Below the pieces are notes generated by a model that searched no databases, was not told where the DNA came from, and saw only the letters and a list, made by a program, of their open reading frames with translations. Below, one piece after another: positions 44,367 to 53,249 of a stretch of 64,000 bases of DNA. Both the position numbers and the translations under genes were made by a program. The stretch spans positions 96,010 through 160,009 of the forward strand of contig JAIQFN010000004.1 in the NCBI GenBank assembly GCA_020073265.1, given 5' to 3'. This DNA comes from Terriglobia bacterium. Lineage in GTDB: Bacteria > Acidobacteriota > Terriglobia > Bryobacterales > Bryobacteraceae. The first letter of the stretch is position 1. Each line of letters opens with the position of its first letter.

Positions 44367-45068
44367 ATGTCCAAGAGCGCTGCTACGAAATTGCTGCTCG
44401 CGGTTCTGGTGAGCGCGGGACTCGCACTCGCCCAGTCTTATTCCCACGCCTTTCCCCGCAAAGGCGCGACCAAGCTTTTCGAGAACGACCGCGTGATGGT
44501 TTGGGACGCCACCTGGCCGATCGGCGTCGATCAGCCCATCCACCAGCACAAGTACGACATGGCCGGCGTTTATTTGCGCTACGGGAAGATCAAGGTAACG
44601 GCGCTGGACGGCAAGGTCACCGTCGCGCAGCCCTTCGAAGCGCCGCGGCCGCTCTACCAGGGCAAAGGTGTCACGCACAAAGAGGAAGCCGTCGGCGAAC
44701 CGGGCGATCCGGAACGCCACGCTATCATGGTGGACATAAAGGAATACACGCCGCCGCCTTTCACGCTGAAGCCCGGTCTCGAGCCTTCATTCCCCCGCGA
44801 AGGCGCCAAGGATGCCATCGACAACGCGCGCGTGAGGATCTGGGACTACACCTGGCTTCCCAAAAAGCCGGTGGCGATGCACGGTCACGACAAGGACTCG
44901 GTGGAATTGTTCGTCGACGCCGGGACGCTGCTGACCAAGCTGGCGGACGGCCGCGAGGACTCGAAAACCGTCGCCTACGGGGATGCCCGCTTTGTGCCTC
45001 GCGGCCAGGTGGACACCGAGGAAGCCGTCGCCGGTTCGCCGCGCGCCTTCATCATCGAATTGAAGTAG
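44367..45068 (+). CDS. exported bicupin-like protein
   Basis: A 233-residue protein with a signal peptide (MSKSAATKLLLAVLVSAGLA) and two cupin-type barrels. The first holds PIHQHKYDMAGVYLRYG; the second VAMHGHDKDSVELFVDAG, each with the spaced His ligands of metal cupins. The two halves share the spaced segments FPRKGATKLFENDRVMVWD and FPREGAKDAIDNARVRIWD, showing duplication. ATG 44367 follows GGAGGTG; an in-frame ATG at 44349 overlaps a -10-like TATAGT. Function unknown. Confidence 0.75.
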   Translation: MSKSAATKLLLAVLVSAGLALAQSYSHAFPRKGATKLFENDRVMVWDATWPIGVDQPIHQHKYDMAGVYLRYGKIKVTALDGKVTVAQPFEAPRPLYQGKGVTHKEEAVGEPGDPERHAIMVDIKEYTPPPFTLKPGLEPSFPREGAKDAIDNARVRIWDYTWLPKKPVAMHGHDKDSVELFVDAGTLLTKLADGREDSKTVAYGDARFVPRGQVDTEEAVAGSPRAFIIELK

Positions 45069-45071
45069 CGA

Positions 45072-45116
45072 CTGACACCCGAAACCTGACACCCGGCACC
45101 TGAAACCTGGCACCCG
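45072..45116 (+). repeat. 14-base tandem repeat, three units
   Basis: CTGACACCCGAAAC, CTGACACCCGGCAC, CTGAAACCTGGCAC, then CCG. It lies between two genes on the same strand. Confidence 0.7.
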
Positions 45117-45118
45117 CC

Positions 45119-45155
45119 TAGTACCGTTGTCATAAGACAGTTGAAATTGGTACTA
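45119..45155 (+). promoter_or_regulatory. dyad upstream of the VWA gene
   Basis: TAGTACC (45119-45125) and GGTACTA (45149-45155) are perfect inverted arms 23 bases apart. A -10-like TATACA lies at 45176-45181, about nine bases before the ATG at 45190. A dimeric regulator could bind here. No evidence for which one. Confidence 0.4.
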
Positions 45156-45189
45156 ACGTCTCGGGGGCGGTCTGATATACAATCTCCCA

Positions 45190-46185
45190 ATGGCCCGAAG
45201 TATTCTCCCGCTGGGCTGCCTGGCTGCCTCTTCGTTGTTGTGTTCTGCCGGTTTTGCGTTTCAAGCGTCGGCCGTGAACGTCGCCGCGTCCGTCACACCG
45301 CAGTTCAAGCTGGAAGCGTCCGCCGGCGCCGTTCGAGTCCCGCAGGCTCTTCTGCGCGTCGACTCTTCGTTGGTCCTGATACCCGCCCACGTCACTACCG
45401 CCGAGGGCACGTCGGTCATGAACCTGACCAAAGAAAACTTCCAGCTCTTCGAAGAAGGCGTCGAGCAGAAGATCACGCATTTCACGCGGGACGACGCCCC
45501 GATTTCCATCGGCCTGCTGCTGGACACCAGCGGCAGCATGGAGAACAAGATGCGGAAGTCTTCAGAGGCCGCCGCCAGATTCATCAAGACCGCCAATGCC
45601 GACGACGAGTTCTTCCTGGTGGAATTCAACGAGCGCCCCAAGTTGACTGTCCCGTTCACGCCGGATTCCGATTTGATTTTCAGACGCATCGCCCACACGC
45701 GCCCCTTCGGACGGACTTCTCTGCTGGACGCCATCCACCTGGCGATGGTGCAGATGAAGAACGCGCACAATCTGCGCAAGGCCATCGTGATTCTCTCCGA
45801 CGGCGGCGACAATCGCAGCCGGTTCACTTCGAGCGAGGTGAAGAACGACATGCTCGAGTCCGACGTCCAGCTTTATGCCATGGGCGTGTTCGACCAGGAC
45901 GACCTGCACAAGCACCCCATCGAGGAACAGAATGGTCCGGTGCTGCTGGATCAATTGGCCGAGCAGACCGGCGGACGGCTGTTCACGGTCGGCGACCTGA
46001 ACGAGCTGGAGTCCATCAGCACGCGCATCAGCAACGAGCTGCGCAACGAGTACCTGTTGGGATATTCTCCGACCAACGACTCGCGGGATGGAAAATACCG
46101 GCGCGTCAAGCTGAAGCTCAACGCGCCGGACATGCCGAATCTGAGGACCAATTATCGGCATGGTTACTACGCGCCGGAGCAGTAG
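45190..46185 (+). CDS. VWFA-domain protein of the acidobacterial TIGR03436-like type
   Basis: A 331-residue exported protein (signal peptide MARSILPLGCLAASSLLCSA). The VWA domain has the MIDAS motif DTSGS (Asp 112, Ser 114, Ser 116), then GRTSLLDAIHLAM and KAIVILSDGGDNRS. TKENFQLFEEGVEQKITHF upstream and LRNEYLLGYSPTN downstream are typical of the acidobacterial VWFA-related family. Ligand unknown. There is no Shine-Dalgarno; the -10-like box suggests a leaderless start. Its stop codon touches that of the next gene on the other strand. Confidence 0.9.
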   Translation: MARSILPLGCLAASSLLCSAGFAFQASAVNVAASVTPQFKLEASAGAVRVPQALLRVDSSLVLIPAHVTTAEGTSVMNLTKENFQLFEEGVEQKITHFTRDDAPISIGLLLDTSGSMENKMRKSSEAAARFIKTANADDEFFLVEFNERPKLTVPFTPDSDLIFRRIAHTRPFGRTSLLDAIHLAMVQMKNAHNLRKAIVILSDGGDNRSRFTSSEVKNDMLESDVQLYAMGVFDQDDLHKHPIEEQNGPVLLDQLAEQTGGRLFTVGDLNELESISTRISNELRNEYLLGYSPTNDSRDGKYRRVKLKLNAPDMPNLRTNYRHGYYAPEQ

Positions 46186-46821
46186 CTACCAGCGGAAACC
46201 GAAGGACACCGGGACGAAGTCCATGTGGCGGTCGCTGGTGACGAAGATGCGGTGATAGCGCGCCTCGGCGAAGAATTTTCCGCGCCATTTGCTGCCGAAT
46301 TCGATTCCTGCCCCGCCGTTGATGCCCGGCTTGTTCACCGAATACGACGATAGGATTTCGGTGGTGGGCACCGCGACCGGGAAGAAACCTCCGAAGAACG
46401 GATCGAAGGCGGTAAACGTCGTGACCGTCGGTTGCGTGAACTCCTGAGTCTGATGGTAGATCCCGCCGCCGCCGATCAGATACACGTCGAAGCGGCCTTT
46501 CGGATTCAGATGCACGATGGGATCGATGGTGGCGGAGAACACGTGCACGTTGCCGCCGGGGAATCCGAGATTGTTCAGCGTGCCGCTATTGATGCCGAGC
46601 CAGTTGAAACCGAGCTCGAGTTTCGCGCCCAGGTACGGTGAAAAGTTGTAGCCCGCGCCGCCCTGAATGTTCCAGCCTGTGTCCAGATGCCGGGCGGTGT
46701 TGCCGACCGGCGTCGTAAACCCGGCGCCCAGATCGAAAGAGAATCGCGGCGTCTCCTGCGCGCTCAACGTAGCCGCCAGAAAGACACTTAGGCCGCATGT
46801 CAAAGCAAGTTTTTTCTGCAC
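46186..46821 (-). CDS. outer-membrane beta-barrel protein
   Basis: A 211-residue protein with signal peptide MQKKLALTCGLSVFLAATLS and alternating hydrophobic strands: FSFDLGAGFTTPVGN, GWNIQGGAGYNFSPYLGAKL, INGGAGIEFGSKWRGKFFAE. It ends VPVSFGFRW, with the terminal aromatic residue of a barrel. It matches the OmpA-like or OprF-type small-barrel family. Its role is structural or transport; nothing specific is seen. Confidence 0.8.
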   Translation of the reverse strand: MQKKLALTCGLSVFLAATLSAQETPRFSFDLGAGFTTPVGNTARHLDTGWNIQGGAGYNFSPYLGAKLELGFNWLGINSGTLNNLGFPGGNVHVFSATIDPIVHLNPKGRFDVYLIGGGGIYHQTQEFTQPTVTTFTAFDPFFGGFFPVAVPTTEILSSYSVNKPGINGGAGIEFGSKWRGKFFAEARYHRIFVTSDRHMDFVPVSFGFRW

Positions 46822-46903
46822 TGTCGTTAACCTCTACGCTGGTAGACTGGCTCCGCTCTCGCGGCGTTTCGTGAAGTGGGCCAGCGTAACTTCGATGTAA
46901 CCG

Positions 46904-46951
46904 CGTGGCGTACGCACTCGTGCGTGCCGCGTTCACACTCGTGTGAACGCC
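46904..46951 (-). repeat. double-hairpin repeat family B, copy 3
   Basis: On the minus strand GTTCACAC-GA-GTGTGAAC, then ACGCA-CGAG-TGCGT. It sits in the divergent control region between the OMP and NHL genes. Confidence 0.7.
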
Positions 46952-46971
46952 AGTGTATACTTTGATCTGCC

Positions 46972-47973
46972 ATGACACGCGTTCTTCGCATCGCATTTCC
47001 GTTGTGCTTGTTCCTCGCGTCGTTAACTTGCTTCGCCGCCGAGGACCACGACGCTCTTCCGAATCCGTATCGCCTGGTGGAAAACTGGGCGCAGCTCCCG
47101 GCCGGCCTCGAATGGGGGCAGGTCATTTCGGTGGACTCGCTGGCCAACGGCAACATGGTCGTCTTCCAGCGAGCCGATCCGCCGCTGCTCATATTCGATC
47201 CGTCCGGGAAACTGGTGAAGAGTTTCGGCGACGGCATGTTCATCCAGGCGCACGGCCTCGCTGTCGACAAAAGCGGATTCATCTGGGCGTCGGATGCGGG
47301 CGGCAGAAACGGAAAAGGCCAGCAGGTTTTCAAATTCACCGCGGACGGGAAAGTTGTCATGACGCTCGGCACCGCGGGCGTGGCGGGCGAGAGTCCGACG
47401 ACGTTCAACGGCCCCACCGATATCGCGATCGCTCCCAACGGCGACATCTTCGTGAGCGACGGCCACGTCAACAACCGCGTGGTGAAATTCTCGAAGGACG
47501 GGAAATTCATCAAGGCCTGGGGCAAGAAGGGATCGGGACCGGGCGAGTTCAACGTTCCGCATACGCTGGCGTTCGACTCACGCGGACGTCTCTTCGTGGG
47601 CGACCGCTCCAACTCCCGCATCCAGATTTTCGATCAGGACGGCAATTACCTCGAAGAGTGGAAGCAATTCAGCCGGCCGAGCGGAATCTTCATCACTAAG
47701 AACGACACGATCCTGGTGGCCGATTCGGATTCCAACACCGCCACCAACCCCGGTTGGAAGCGCGGCATCCGGATCGGGAGCGTCAAGACCGGCAAAGTAA
47801 CCGCCTTGATTCCCGACACTGGCGCCAACCCCGACAGCAACGAGCGCTGGTATCCCGGCGGCCCGGTGATCTCGGTCACCAGCGGACCGGAAGGCGTCGC
47901 GATGGACGCCAAGGGCAACGTCTACGGCGCCGAAGTAGGCCCCCGCTCGCTGAAAAAATACGTCAGGAAATAA
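46972..47973 (+). CDS. exported NHL-repeat six-bladed beta-propeller protein
   Basis: A 333-residue protein with signal peptide MTRVLRIAFPLCLFLASLTC. NHL-type blades repeat: FIQAHGLAVDKSGFIWASDA, FNGPTDIAIAPNGDIFVSDG, FNVPHTLAFDSRGRLFVGDR. The order resembles peptidyl-alpha-hydroxyglycine amidating-lyase-like propellers, but no active-site assignment is safe. A TATACT box 10 bases before the ATG and lack of a Shine-Dalgarno suggest a leaderless message. Confidence 0.8.
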   Translation: MTRVLRIAFPLCLFLASLTCFAAEDHDALPNPYRLVENWAQLPAGLEWGQVISVDSLANGNMVVFQRADPPLLIFDPSGKLVKSFGDGMFIQAHGLAVDKSGFIWASDAGGRNGKGQQVFKFTADGKVVMTLGTAGVAGESPTTFNGPTDIAIAPNGDIFVSDGHVNNRVVKFSKDGKFIKAWGKKGSGPGEFNVPHTLAFDSRGRLFVGDRSNSRIQIFDQDGNYLEEWKQFSRPSGIFITKNDTILVADSDSNTATNPGWKRGIRIGSVKTGKVTALIPDTGANPDSNERWYPGGPVISVTSGPEGVAMDAKGNVYGAEVGPRSLKKYVRK

Positions 47974-47975
47974 CC

Positions 47976-48015
47976 GTGGGGCAGGCAATCCTGCCTGTAG
48001 CCGGCTTCAGCCGGC
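47976..48015 (-). repeat. double-hairpin repeat family A, copy 3
   Basis: On the minus strand GCCGGC-TGAA-GCCGGC, then CAGGC-AGGATT-GCCTG and CCCAC. It lies directly after the NHL gene stop. Confidence 0.75.
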
Positions 48016-48046
48016 CATCTTCCGCGAGCTAAAATTGAATTCAGGC

Positions 48047-49552
48047 ATGTCTACTCCCAAGAACCTCCCCGAACTCCTGTACGCCGCCCCCAGCGATCGC
48101 ACGGCGATCATCCTTCCGGAAGCCGGAATCCGTTTGAGCTACGCGCAACTTCGCGACCAGGTGATGACCATGGCCGACGCGTTGGCCTCGCTGGGCATCG
48201 GCCCGGGCGACCGCGTTGCTACCGTGCTGCCCAACGGCCTCGCCGCCATCGTCAGCTTTCTCGCGGCATCCATCGCCGGCACCGCGGCGCCGCTCAATCC
48301 CGGATACCGTCACGACGAGTTCAGCTTTTATCTCGAAGACACCTCGGCGAAAATTCTGCTGTGCCCGCCGGATGGAGCGCCTGAAGCTCGCTCGGCCGCC
48401 GAAGGCAAGGTCCCGGTGCATTCGATCGACATGGATGCCTCCGGTTTCGTGCGCATCCTGGATGCTCCGAAAGGCCGCAAATCCCCGTCGCCATCGCCCG
48501 ATGACGTCGCCCTGGTTCTGCACACCAGCGGCAGCACCGGCCGGCCCAAGCGCGTGCCCATCCGCCACCGCAACATCGCGGCGTCGGCGCGCAACATCGT
48601 AGATCACTACGCTCTCACCGGCGATGACGTGGCCCTGTGCGCGATGCCGCTGTTCCACGTCCACGGCCTGGTGGCGTCCACCATCTCCACTCTGCTCGCG
48701 GGCGGCGCCATCGTGGTGCCTTCCAAGTTCAATCCGCTTTCGTTCTGGCGAACGGTGCGCGACTGCCGCGTCACCTGGTATTCGGCCGTCCCCACCATTC
48801 ATTCGTTGCTGCTCGCCCGCGCCGGCGACGAGCGTCCCGCAGGCGCCGAAGGACTGCGCTTCATCCGCTCCTGTAGCGCCGCGCTGCCTCCCGAAATGAT
48901 GGCGAAGATGGAGCAGGTTTTCGGCGCTCCGGTGCTGGAGGCCTACGGCATGACCGAAGCATCGCACCAGATGTGTTCCAACCCGCGTCCACCGGCGGCG
49001 CGCAAGCCGGGATCGGTTGGGCCCGGCACCGGCGTGAAGGTCGGCATCATGGACGATCTGGGCAATCTGCTGGCGCAAGGCGAGCGCGGCGAAGTGGTGA
49101 TCCAGGGTCCCAACGTGGTGGATGGCTACGAGAATAATCCAGAGGCCAACGCGAAATCGTTCACCAACGGATGGTTTCGCACCGGCGATCAGGGCGTTCT
49201 GGACGCCGAAGGATACTTGACGCTGACCGGCCGCATCAAGGAGCTGATCAACCGCGGTGGCGAGAAAATCGCGCCGCGCGAAATCGACGAGCTGCTGTTG
49301 AAGCATCCGGCCGTGGCCGAGGCCGTGGCCTTCGGCGTTCCACACAAGACCTGGGGCGAGGAAGTGGCGGCGGCGGTGGTGCTGCGCGAGCCGCAAAGCG
49401 AAGCCGCCATTCTGGGCTATTGCAAGGAGCACCTGGCGGACTTCAAGTGTCCCAAGCAGGTGTTCATCGTCAAGACCATCCCGCGCACCGCCACCGGAAA
49501 AATCCAGCGCGGCGCCGTGGCCAAAGAACTCGCCGCCGGAGCCAAGGGGTGA
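48047..49552 (+). CDS. acyl-CoA synthetase (AMP-binding), oxalyl-CoA-synthetase-like
   Basis: A 501-residue ANL-superfamily ligase. The P-loop is LHTSGSTGRPKRVPIRHRN, the A8 hinge FRTGDQG, and the catalytic lysine in PRTATGKIQR near the end. The MTEASHQMCSNPRPP segment and TWYSAVPTIHSLLL resemble oxalyl-CoA synthetases (plant AAE3, yeast Pcs60), which activate oxalate with ATP and CoA. A linked OxlT-like antiporter supports oxalate. GTG 49549 of the next gene overlaps the stop. A -10-like TAAAAT lies just before ATG 48047. Confidence 0.8.
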   Translation: MSTPKNLPELLYAAPSDRTAIILPEAGIRLSYAQLRDQVMTMADALASLGIGPGDRVATVLPNGLAAIVSFLAASIAGTAAPLNPGYRHDEFSFYLEDTSAKILLCPPDGAPEARSAAEGKVPVHSIDMDASGFVRILDAPKGRKSPSPSPDDVALVLHTSGSTGRPKRVPIRHRNIAASARNIVDHYALTGDDVALCAMPLFHVHGLVASTISTLLAGGAIVVPSKFNPLSFWRTVRDCRVTWYSAVPTIHSLLLARAGDERPAGAEGLRFIRSCSAALPPEMMAKMEQVFGAPVLEAYGMTEASHQMCSNPRPPAARKPGSVGPGTGVKVGIMDDLGNLLAQGERGEVVIQGPNVVDGYENNPEANAKSFTNGWFRTGDQGVLDAEGYLTLTGRIKELINRGGEKIAPREIDELLLKHPAVAEAVAFGVPHKTWGEEVAAAVVLREPQSEAAILGYCKEHLADFKCPKQVFIVKTIPRTATGKIQRGAVAKELAAGAKG

Positions 49553-50514
49553 AATTTCTGATCGCCGGCGCGGGTGCGATCGGCGGCTACATCGGGGCCA
49601 AACTGGCGAAGGCCGGAGAGGATGTCACGTTGTTCGCGCGCGGACCACACCTGGCCGCGATGCAAGCGCGCGGCCTGCGCGTCCTCAGTCCCGAAGGCGA
49701 TTTCGAGGTGCATGCCAAGGTCGTCGGCGATTTGAACCAGGCCGGGCCGGTGGACGTGATCGTGCTGGGCGTCAAGGCGCATTCGCTCACCCAGCTCGCG
49801 CCGCAAGTCAAACCGCTGATCGGCGAAACCACCACCGTGGTCAGCACGCAGAACGGCGTGCCCTGGTGGTATTTCGAGAGCGGCGAACGGCACGGCCTGC
49901 CTCTGGAACGCGTCGACCCCGGCGGCGTGATCGCCCAATCGATCGACGTGCGGCGCGTGGTCGCATCCATCGTCTACCTGTCGACCGACATTCCGGAGCC
50001 GGGTGTGATCCGGCACACCGACGGAAACCGCATCACGCTGGGTGAACCCGACGGCTCGCGATCCGAACGGGTCCGCGCCATCGCCGAGGCGCTGGTGAAG
50101 TCCGGCTTGCGCTGCCCGGTGACCGCGCACATCCGCAGCGAGATCTGGGTGAAGCTTCTCGGTAACGTCGCGTTCAACCCAATCAGCGCCTTGACGCGCG
50201 CCACGCTGGTCCGGATGGTGCGCGATCCCGATGTCGCGGCCCTGGTTAGGAATATAATGATCGAGGTCGAGGCGGTGGCCAACAAGTTGGGACTCGAGTT
50301 GCCGGTCTCGATCGACCAGCGCATTGCCGGAGCCGGAAAAGTGGGCGAGCACAAAACTTCCATGCTGCAGGACCTGGAGGCGGGGCGTCCCATGGAGCTC
50401 GAGGCCGTGGTGGGCGCGGTGGTCGAGTTGGGCGAGCGGCTGAACGTGCCCATGCCGCACACCCGCAGCGTTTACGCCTGCACCAAGCTTCTGGATACCA
50501 TCAGGAGGAGGTAA
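49549..50514 (+). CDS. ketopantoate-reductase-family (ApbA/PanE) protein
   Basis: A 321-residue NADPH-dependent reductase. The Rossmann N-terminus is FLIAGAGAIGGYIGAKLAKA, and the C-terminal helical domain carries WVKLLGNVAFNPISALTRAT with the expected Lys and Asn-Pro. The family includes panE but also many enzymes acting on other 2-oxo acids. Its position between an oxalyl-CoA-synthetase-like ligase and an OxlT-like carrier suggests a role with small 2-oxo acids, so panE is not assigned. GTG 49549 overlaps the ligase stop by four bases. Confidence 0.85.
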   Translation: MKFLIAGAGAIGGYIGAKLAKAGEDVTLFARGPHLAAMQARGLRVLSPEGDFEVHAKVVGDLNQAGPVDVIVLGVKAHSLTQLAPQVKPLIGETTTVVSTQNGVPWWYFESGERHGLPLERVDPGGVIAQSIDVRRVVASIVYLSTDIPEPGVIRHTDGNRITLGEPDGSRSERVRAIAEALVKSGLRCPVTAHIRSEIWVKLLGNVAFNPISALTRATLVRMVRDPDVAALVRNIMIEVEAVANKLGLELPVSIDQRIAGAGKVGEHKTSMLQDLEAGRPMELEAVVGAVVELGERLNVPMPHTRSVYACTKLLDTIRRR

Positions 50515-50518
50515 TCGA

Positions 50519-51754
50519 GTGAATCGCTGGATGCGCCTCGTCAGCGCAGTGGTCGCGATGATGATGATCGCGAACCTGCAGTACGCCTGGACTTTGTTCG
50601 TCAAGCCGATCGTCGGCGCCACGCACTGGAAACTCTCCGACGTTCAGTGGGGCTTCACCATCTTTGTCGCGCTGGAGACCTGGATGATGCCGCTCTCCGG
50701 CTGGTTGATCGACCTGCTGGGACCGCGGACGTTCGTGTCGGTGGCGGGATTGATGTGCGGAGCCGGATGGATCGGAATCGGCCAGGTCCACAGCCTGACC
50801 GCGTTGTATTCCTCGTACGCACTCGCGGGATTCGGCGCCGCGCTGGTCTACTGCGGCTCGCTCGGCACCGTGAAGTGGTTCCCCGATAAGCGTGGATTGG
50901 CGGCTGGACTGATCTCGGCCGGGTTCGGCTCCGGTTCGGCGCTATTCGTCCCGGTCATCGCATATCTGATCCGCGCGCACGATTATCGCACTGCCTTTCT
51001 CTACACCGGCATGGTGCAGGGCGTGATCATTGTTCTCGCGGCGCAGTTCTTGCAGAATCCCCCGCCAGTCGCCCATCTCGCCGCGCCCGCGCGCGTGCAG
51101 GTCAGGCGGCATGATGAAGAATTCAACTCCTTCGAGATGCTGCGGACGCCGCACTTCTACGTTCTCTTCAGCATGGCGCTCATGATGGGCATCGGAGGCC
51201 TGATGGTTACCGCGCAAGTGGCGCCCATGGCCGACACGCTGAAGATCGGCGCGGCCGCTCTCACGTTGTCACTCACGCTGAACCCGCTCGGCAACGGCGG
51301 CGCGCGCATTTTCTGGGGATGGGTTTCCGATCATATCGGCCGCGAGCGAACCATGTCGCTGGCGTTTTTCCTGCAGTCGCTGTTCCTGGTGGGGGCCGTG
51401 ACCCTCGGCCGAAGGTCGACGGCCCTGTTCATCACCACGCTGTTTCTGGTGTTTTTCACTTGGGGCGAAGTCTATTCGCTGTTCCCCTCGATTTGCGCCG
51501 ACTGGTTCGGCGGGCGCAACGTCAGCTCCAACTACAGTTTTCTGTACAGCGCCAAGGGCGTGGCATCCATCCTGGGCGGCGGGGCGGCGGCCAAGCTCTT
51601 CGAGCTTACCGGCTCGTGGAGTTACGGATTCTATGCGTGCGCGATTCTGGCGCTGATCAGCGCGGGCATGGCGCTCGGCATCCGCAAGATGCCGCTGCCA
51701 AAGAAACACCCGGCGAAATCTCAGGTCGCCGCAGTAGGAACCTACGGGACCTGA
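50519..51754 (+). CDS. oxalate:formate antiporter-family MFS transporter (OxlT-like)
   Basis: A 411-residue protein with 12 membrane segments. The N-terminal NLQYAWTLFVKPI, then QWGFTIFVALETW and GWLIDLLGPR, are those of the oxalate/formate antiporter group. Two charged residues stand inside otherwise hydrophobic segments: Arg 263 (NGGARIFWGW) and Lys 346 (FLYSAKGVAS). OxlT of Oxalobacter binds oxalate with Arg 272 and Lys 355, exactly the same 83-residue spacing. GTG 50519 follows AGGAGGAGG. It is the third gene of the ligase-reductase-antiporter unit. Confidence 0.85.
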   Translation: MNRWMRLVSAVVAMMMIANLQYAWTLFVKPIVGATHWKLSDVQWGFTIFVALETWMMPLSGWLIDLLGPRTFVSVAGLMCGAGWIGIGQVHSLTALYSSYALAGFGAALVYCGSLGTVKWFPDKRGLAAGLISAGFGSGSALFVPVIAYLIRAHDYRTAFLYTGMVQGVIIVLAAQFLQNPPPVAHLAAPARVQVRRHDEEFNSFEMLRTPHFYVLFSMALMMGIGGLMVTAQVAPMADTLKIGAAALTLSLTLNPLGNGGARIFWGWVSDHIGRERTMSLAFFLQSLFLVGAVTLGRRSTALFITTLFLVFFTWGEVYSLFPSICADWFGGRNVSSNYSFLYSAKGVASILGGGAAAKLFELTGSWSYGFYACAILALISAGMALGIRKMPLPKKHPAKSQVAAVGTYGT

Positions 51755-51795
51755 GTGGGGCGGCCAATCCTGGCCGCAGCCGGCATTCAGCCGGC
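51755..51795 (-). repeat. double-hairpin repeat family A, copy 4
   Basis: On the minus strand GCCGGC-TGAAT-GCCGGC, then GCGGCC-AGGATT-GGCCGC and CCCAC. It lies between the convergent antiporter and MmgE/PrpD genes. Confidence 0.75.
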
Positions 51796-51796
51796 G

Positions 51797-53239
51797 CTAG
51801 CGCTGAAGCAGTGCTCGAAGCTCGCGAGCGCTTTTCAGGTTCTCCAGCGCGAGTATTCTTTCAATGAGACCAGCGCACTTCTGCGCGCCCAGCACCGGCG
51901 ACATCAAGTCGCGCGATTTGGCCACCACTTCTTCGCGGCTCATCGGATTCTCCGCCGTGCCCCGTACCGCGTCGATGTGCTCGCTCAAGCGTGTGCCGTC
52001 GGCCAGCGTTACTTCCACCATAGCTTCGCGCCTCGGCAGCCGGCGCTCCAGCGCCTCATCGCCCACCAACTGAACCTTGGCGCGCTCGCGCTGGATGGCT
52101 GCGTCGCTCATGCGCGCTTTGTCGTGCGCCGAGCGGAACGACGCGGTCTTGTCGAGCAACATCACCGCCAGCATGTACTGCAGGCAGATGTCCGGCATCT
52201 CGCGATTGTTCACCAGCGCGGCTTCACTGGTCGGAAGCCGCACCACCACCGTCTGCACCTGCGCGGCTTCGAAGGGATGCTTCTTCAGCAGATTTTCGAG
52301 CGCATCGAGCGGCGCCTGGATGGGCGACCCGACCGTCCACTTCTTGATGTTGGTGCGCGCGATCTCGTAGCGCTCCCCGAGCTTCTCCACCAGCCGCGCC
52401 GCATCAGCTTGGGGAGCATAGGCCAGCAGGAAATTGTCCTGCCCCGAGAGAATATCGTCCAGGCCCGTGCCGCCTGCGTGAACGATCTCGGCGGCGGTTA
52501 CGCCATTGCGCGCCGGCATGCCCGCGAAGACGAAGGCCTTCTCGATGTGATCCGTATCGCGCTCCCAGGCCTTGATGCCGGAGGCTTGCTGCGCGGCGTA
52601 GTCCAGCAGCCAGCGCATCTGCTGCGCGTTGAAGCCGGCCGCCGAGGCCGCTGCCGCCGCCGAGCCGAACGTCCCCGCGATGGCGTGCGTGTTCAAGTGA
52701 TTCGCGCTCTGGAATCCAGGCACGCCGATGGTCATGGTCACGCGCGTTCCGACGTCGTAGCCGAGCGCGACGGCGCGCAGGAAGCGCGGTCCGTCGATCG
52801 CGAACTGCTCGGCGACGGCCAGAGCCGCGGGAACGATGGAACAGCCGGGATGCGACTGCGAGGGCGCGTGCGAATCGTCGGTCTCATCCGAATGCGCCAG
52901 CATGGCGTTGGCGAAGGCCGCTTCGATCGGCCCGCATACGATGCTGGAAGCGGCCACGGTCGCCACCTTCTCTCCAGGATGAACTCGCGCGAAGTTGATG
53001 GCCACGCGTCCGGGCGCCAGCTCGGAACCCGAGACCATGGCGGCCAGCGTGTCGAGGATGTGATGCTTGGCCTTCTCGCTCACTTCGGCGGGAATCGCGC
53101 GCGAGCCGGCCTCGCTCATGTACGTGCTGAGCGCAGCCATGGCCGGGCTGATGGAGGGAGCGGCGATCGCGCGCCGCCCGAACACCGCAGCAGCCCCGAA
53201 GGCCCCACCGCTTTGGAAGAGCCTTCGGCGCGTGAGCAT
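51797..53239 (-). CDS. Tat-exported MmgE/PrpD-family protein
   Basis: A 480-residue protein that starts with a twin-arginine signal ([20 protein letters not shown]). The body has the MmgE/PrpD core: [40 protein letters not shown] and the late [18 protein letters not shown]. Known members dehydrate 2-methylcitrate or hydrate small acids in the cytoplasm; an exported member is unusual, and its substrate is unknown. It is next to the IorAB-like molybdenum hydroxylase genes, 10 bases downstream of the large subunit. Confidence 0.85.
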   Translation of the reverse strand: MLTRRRLFQSGGAFGAAAVFGRRAIAAPSISPAMAALSTYMSEAGSRAIPAEVSEKAKHHILDTLAAMVSGSELAPGRVAINFARVHPGEKVATVAASSIVCGPIEAAFANAMLAHSDETDDSHAPSQSHPGCSIVPAALAVAEQFAIDGPRFLRAVALGYDVGTRVTMTIGVPGFQSANHLNTHAIAGTFGSAAAAASAAGFNAQQMRWLLDYAAQQASGIKAWERDTDHIEKAFVFAGMPARNGVTAAEIVHAGGTGLDDILSGQDNFLLAYAPQADAARLVEKLGERYEIARTNIKKWTVGSPIQAPLDALENLLKKHPFEAAQVQTVVVRLPTSEAALVNNREMPDICLQYMLAVMLLDKTASFRSAHDKARMSDAAIQRERAKVQLVGDEALERRLPRREAMVEVTLADGTRLSEHIDAVRGTAENPMSREEVVAKSRDLMSPVLGAQKCAGLIERILALENLKSARELRALLQR

Positions 53240-53249
53240 CGAATCTATT

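Noticed and set aside
45072..45116. Possible CRISPR array
   Set aside because: Units are 14 bases and directly joined, with no spacers and no cas gene nearby.
48041..49432. A 463-residue frame opposite the acyl-CoA ligase
   Set aside because: The ligase has all family motifs; this frame has none.
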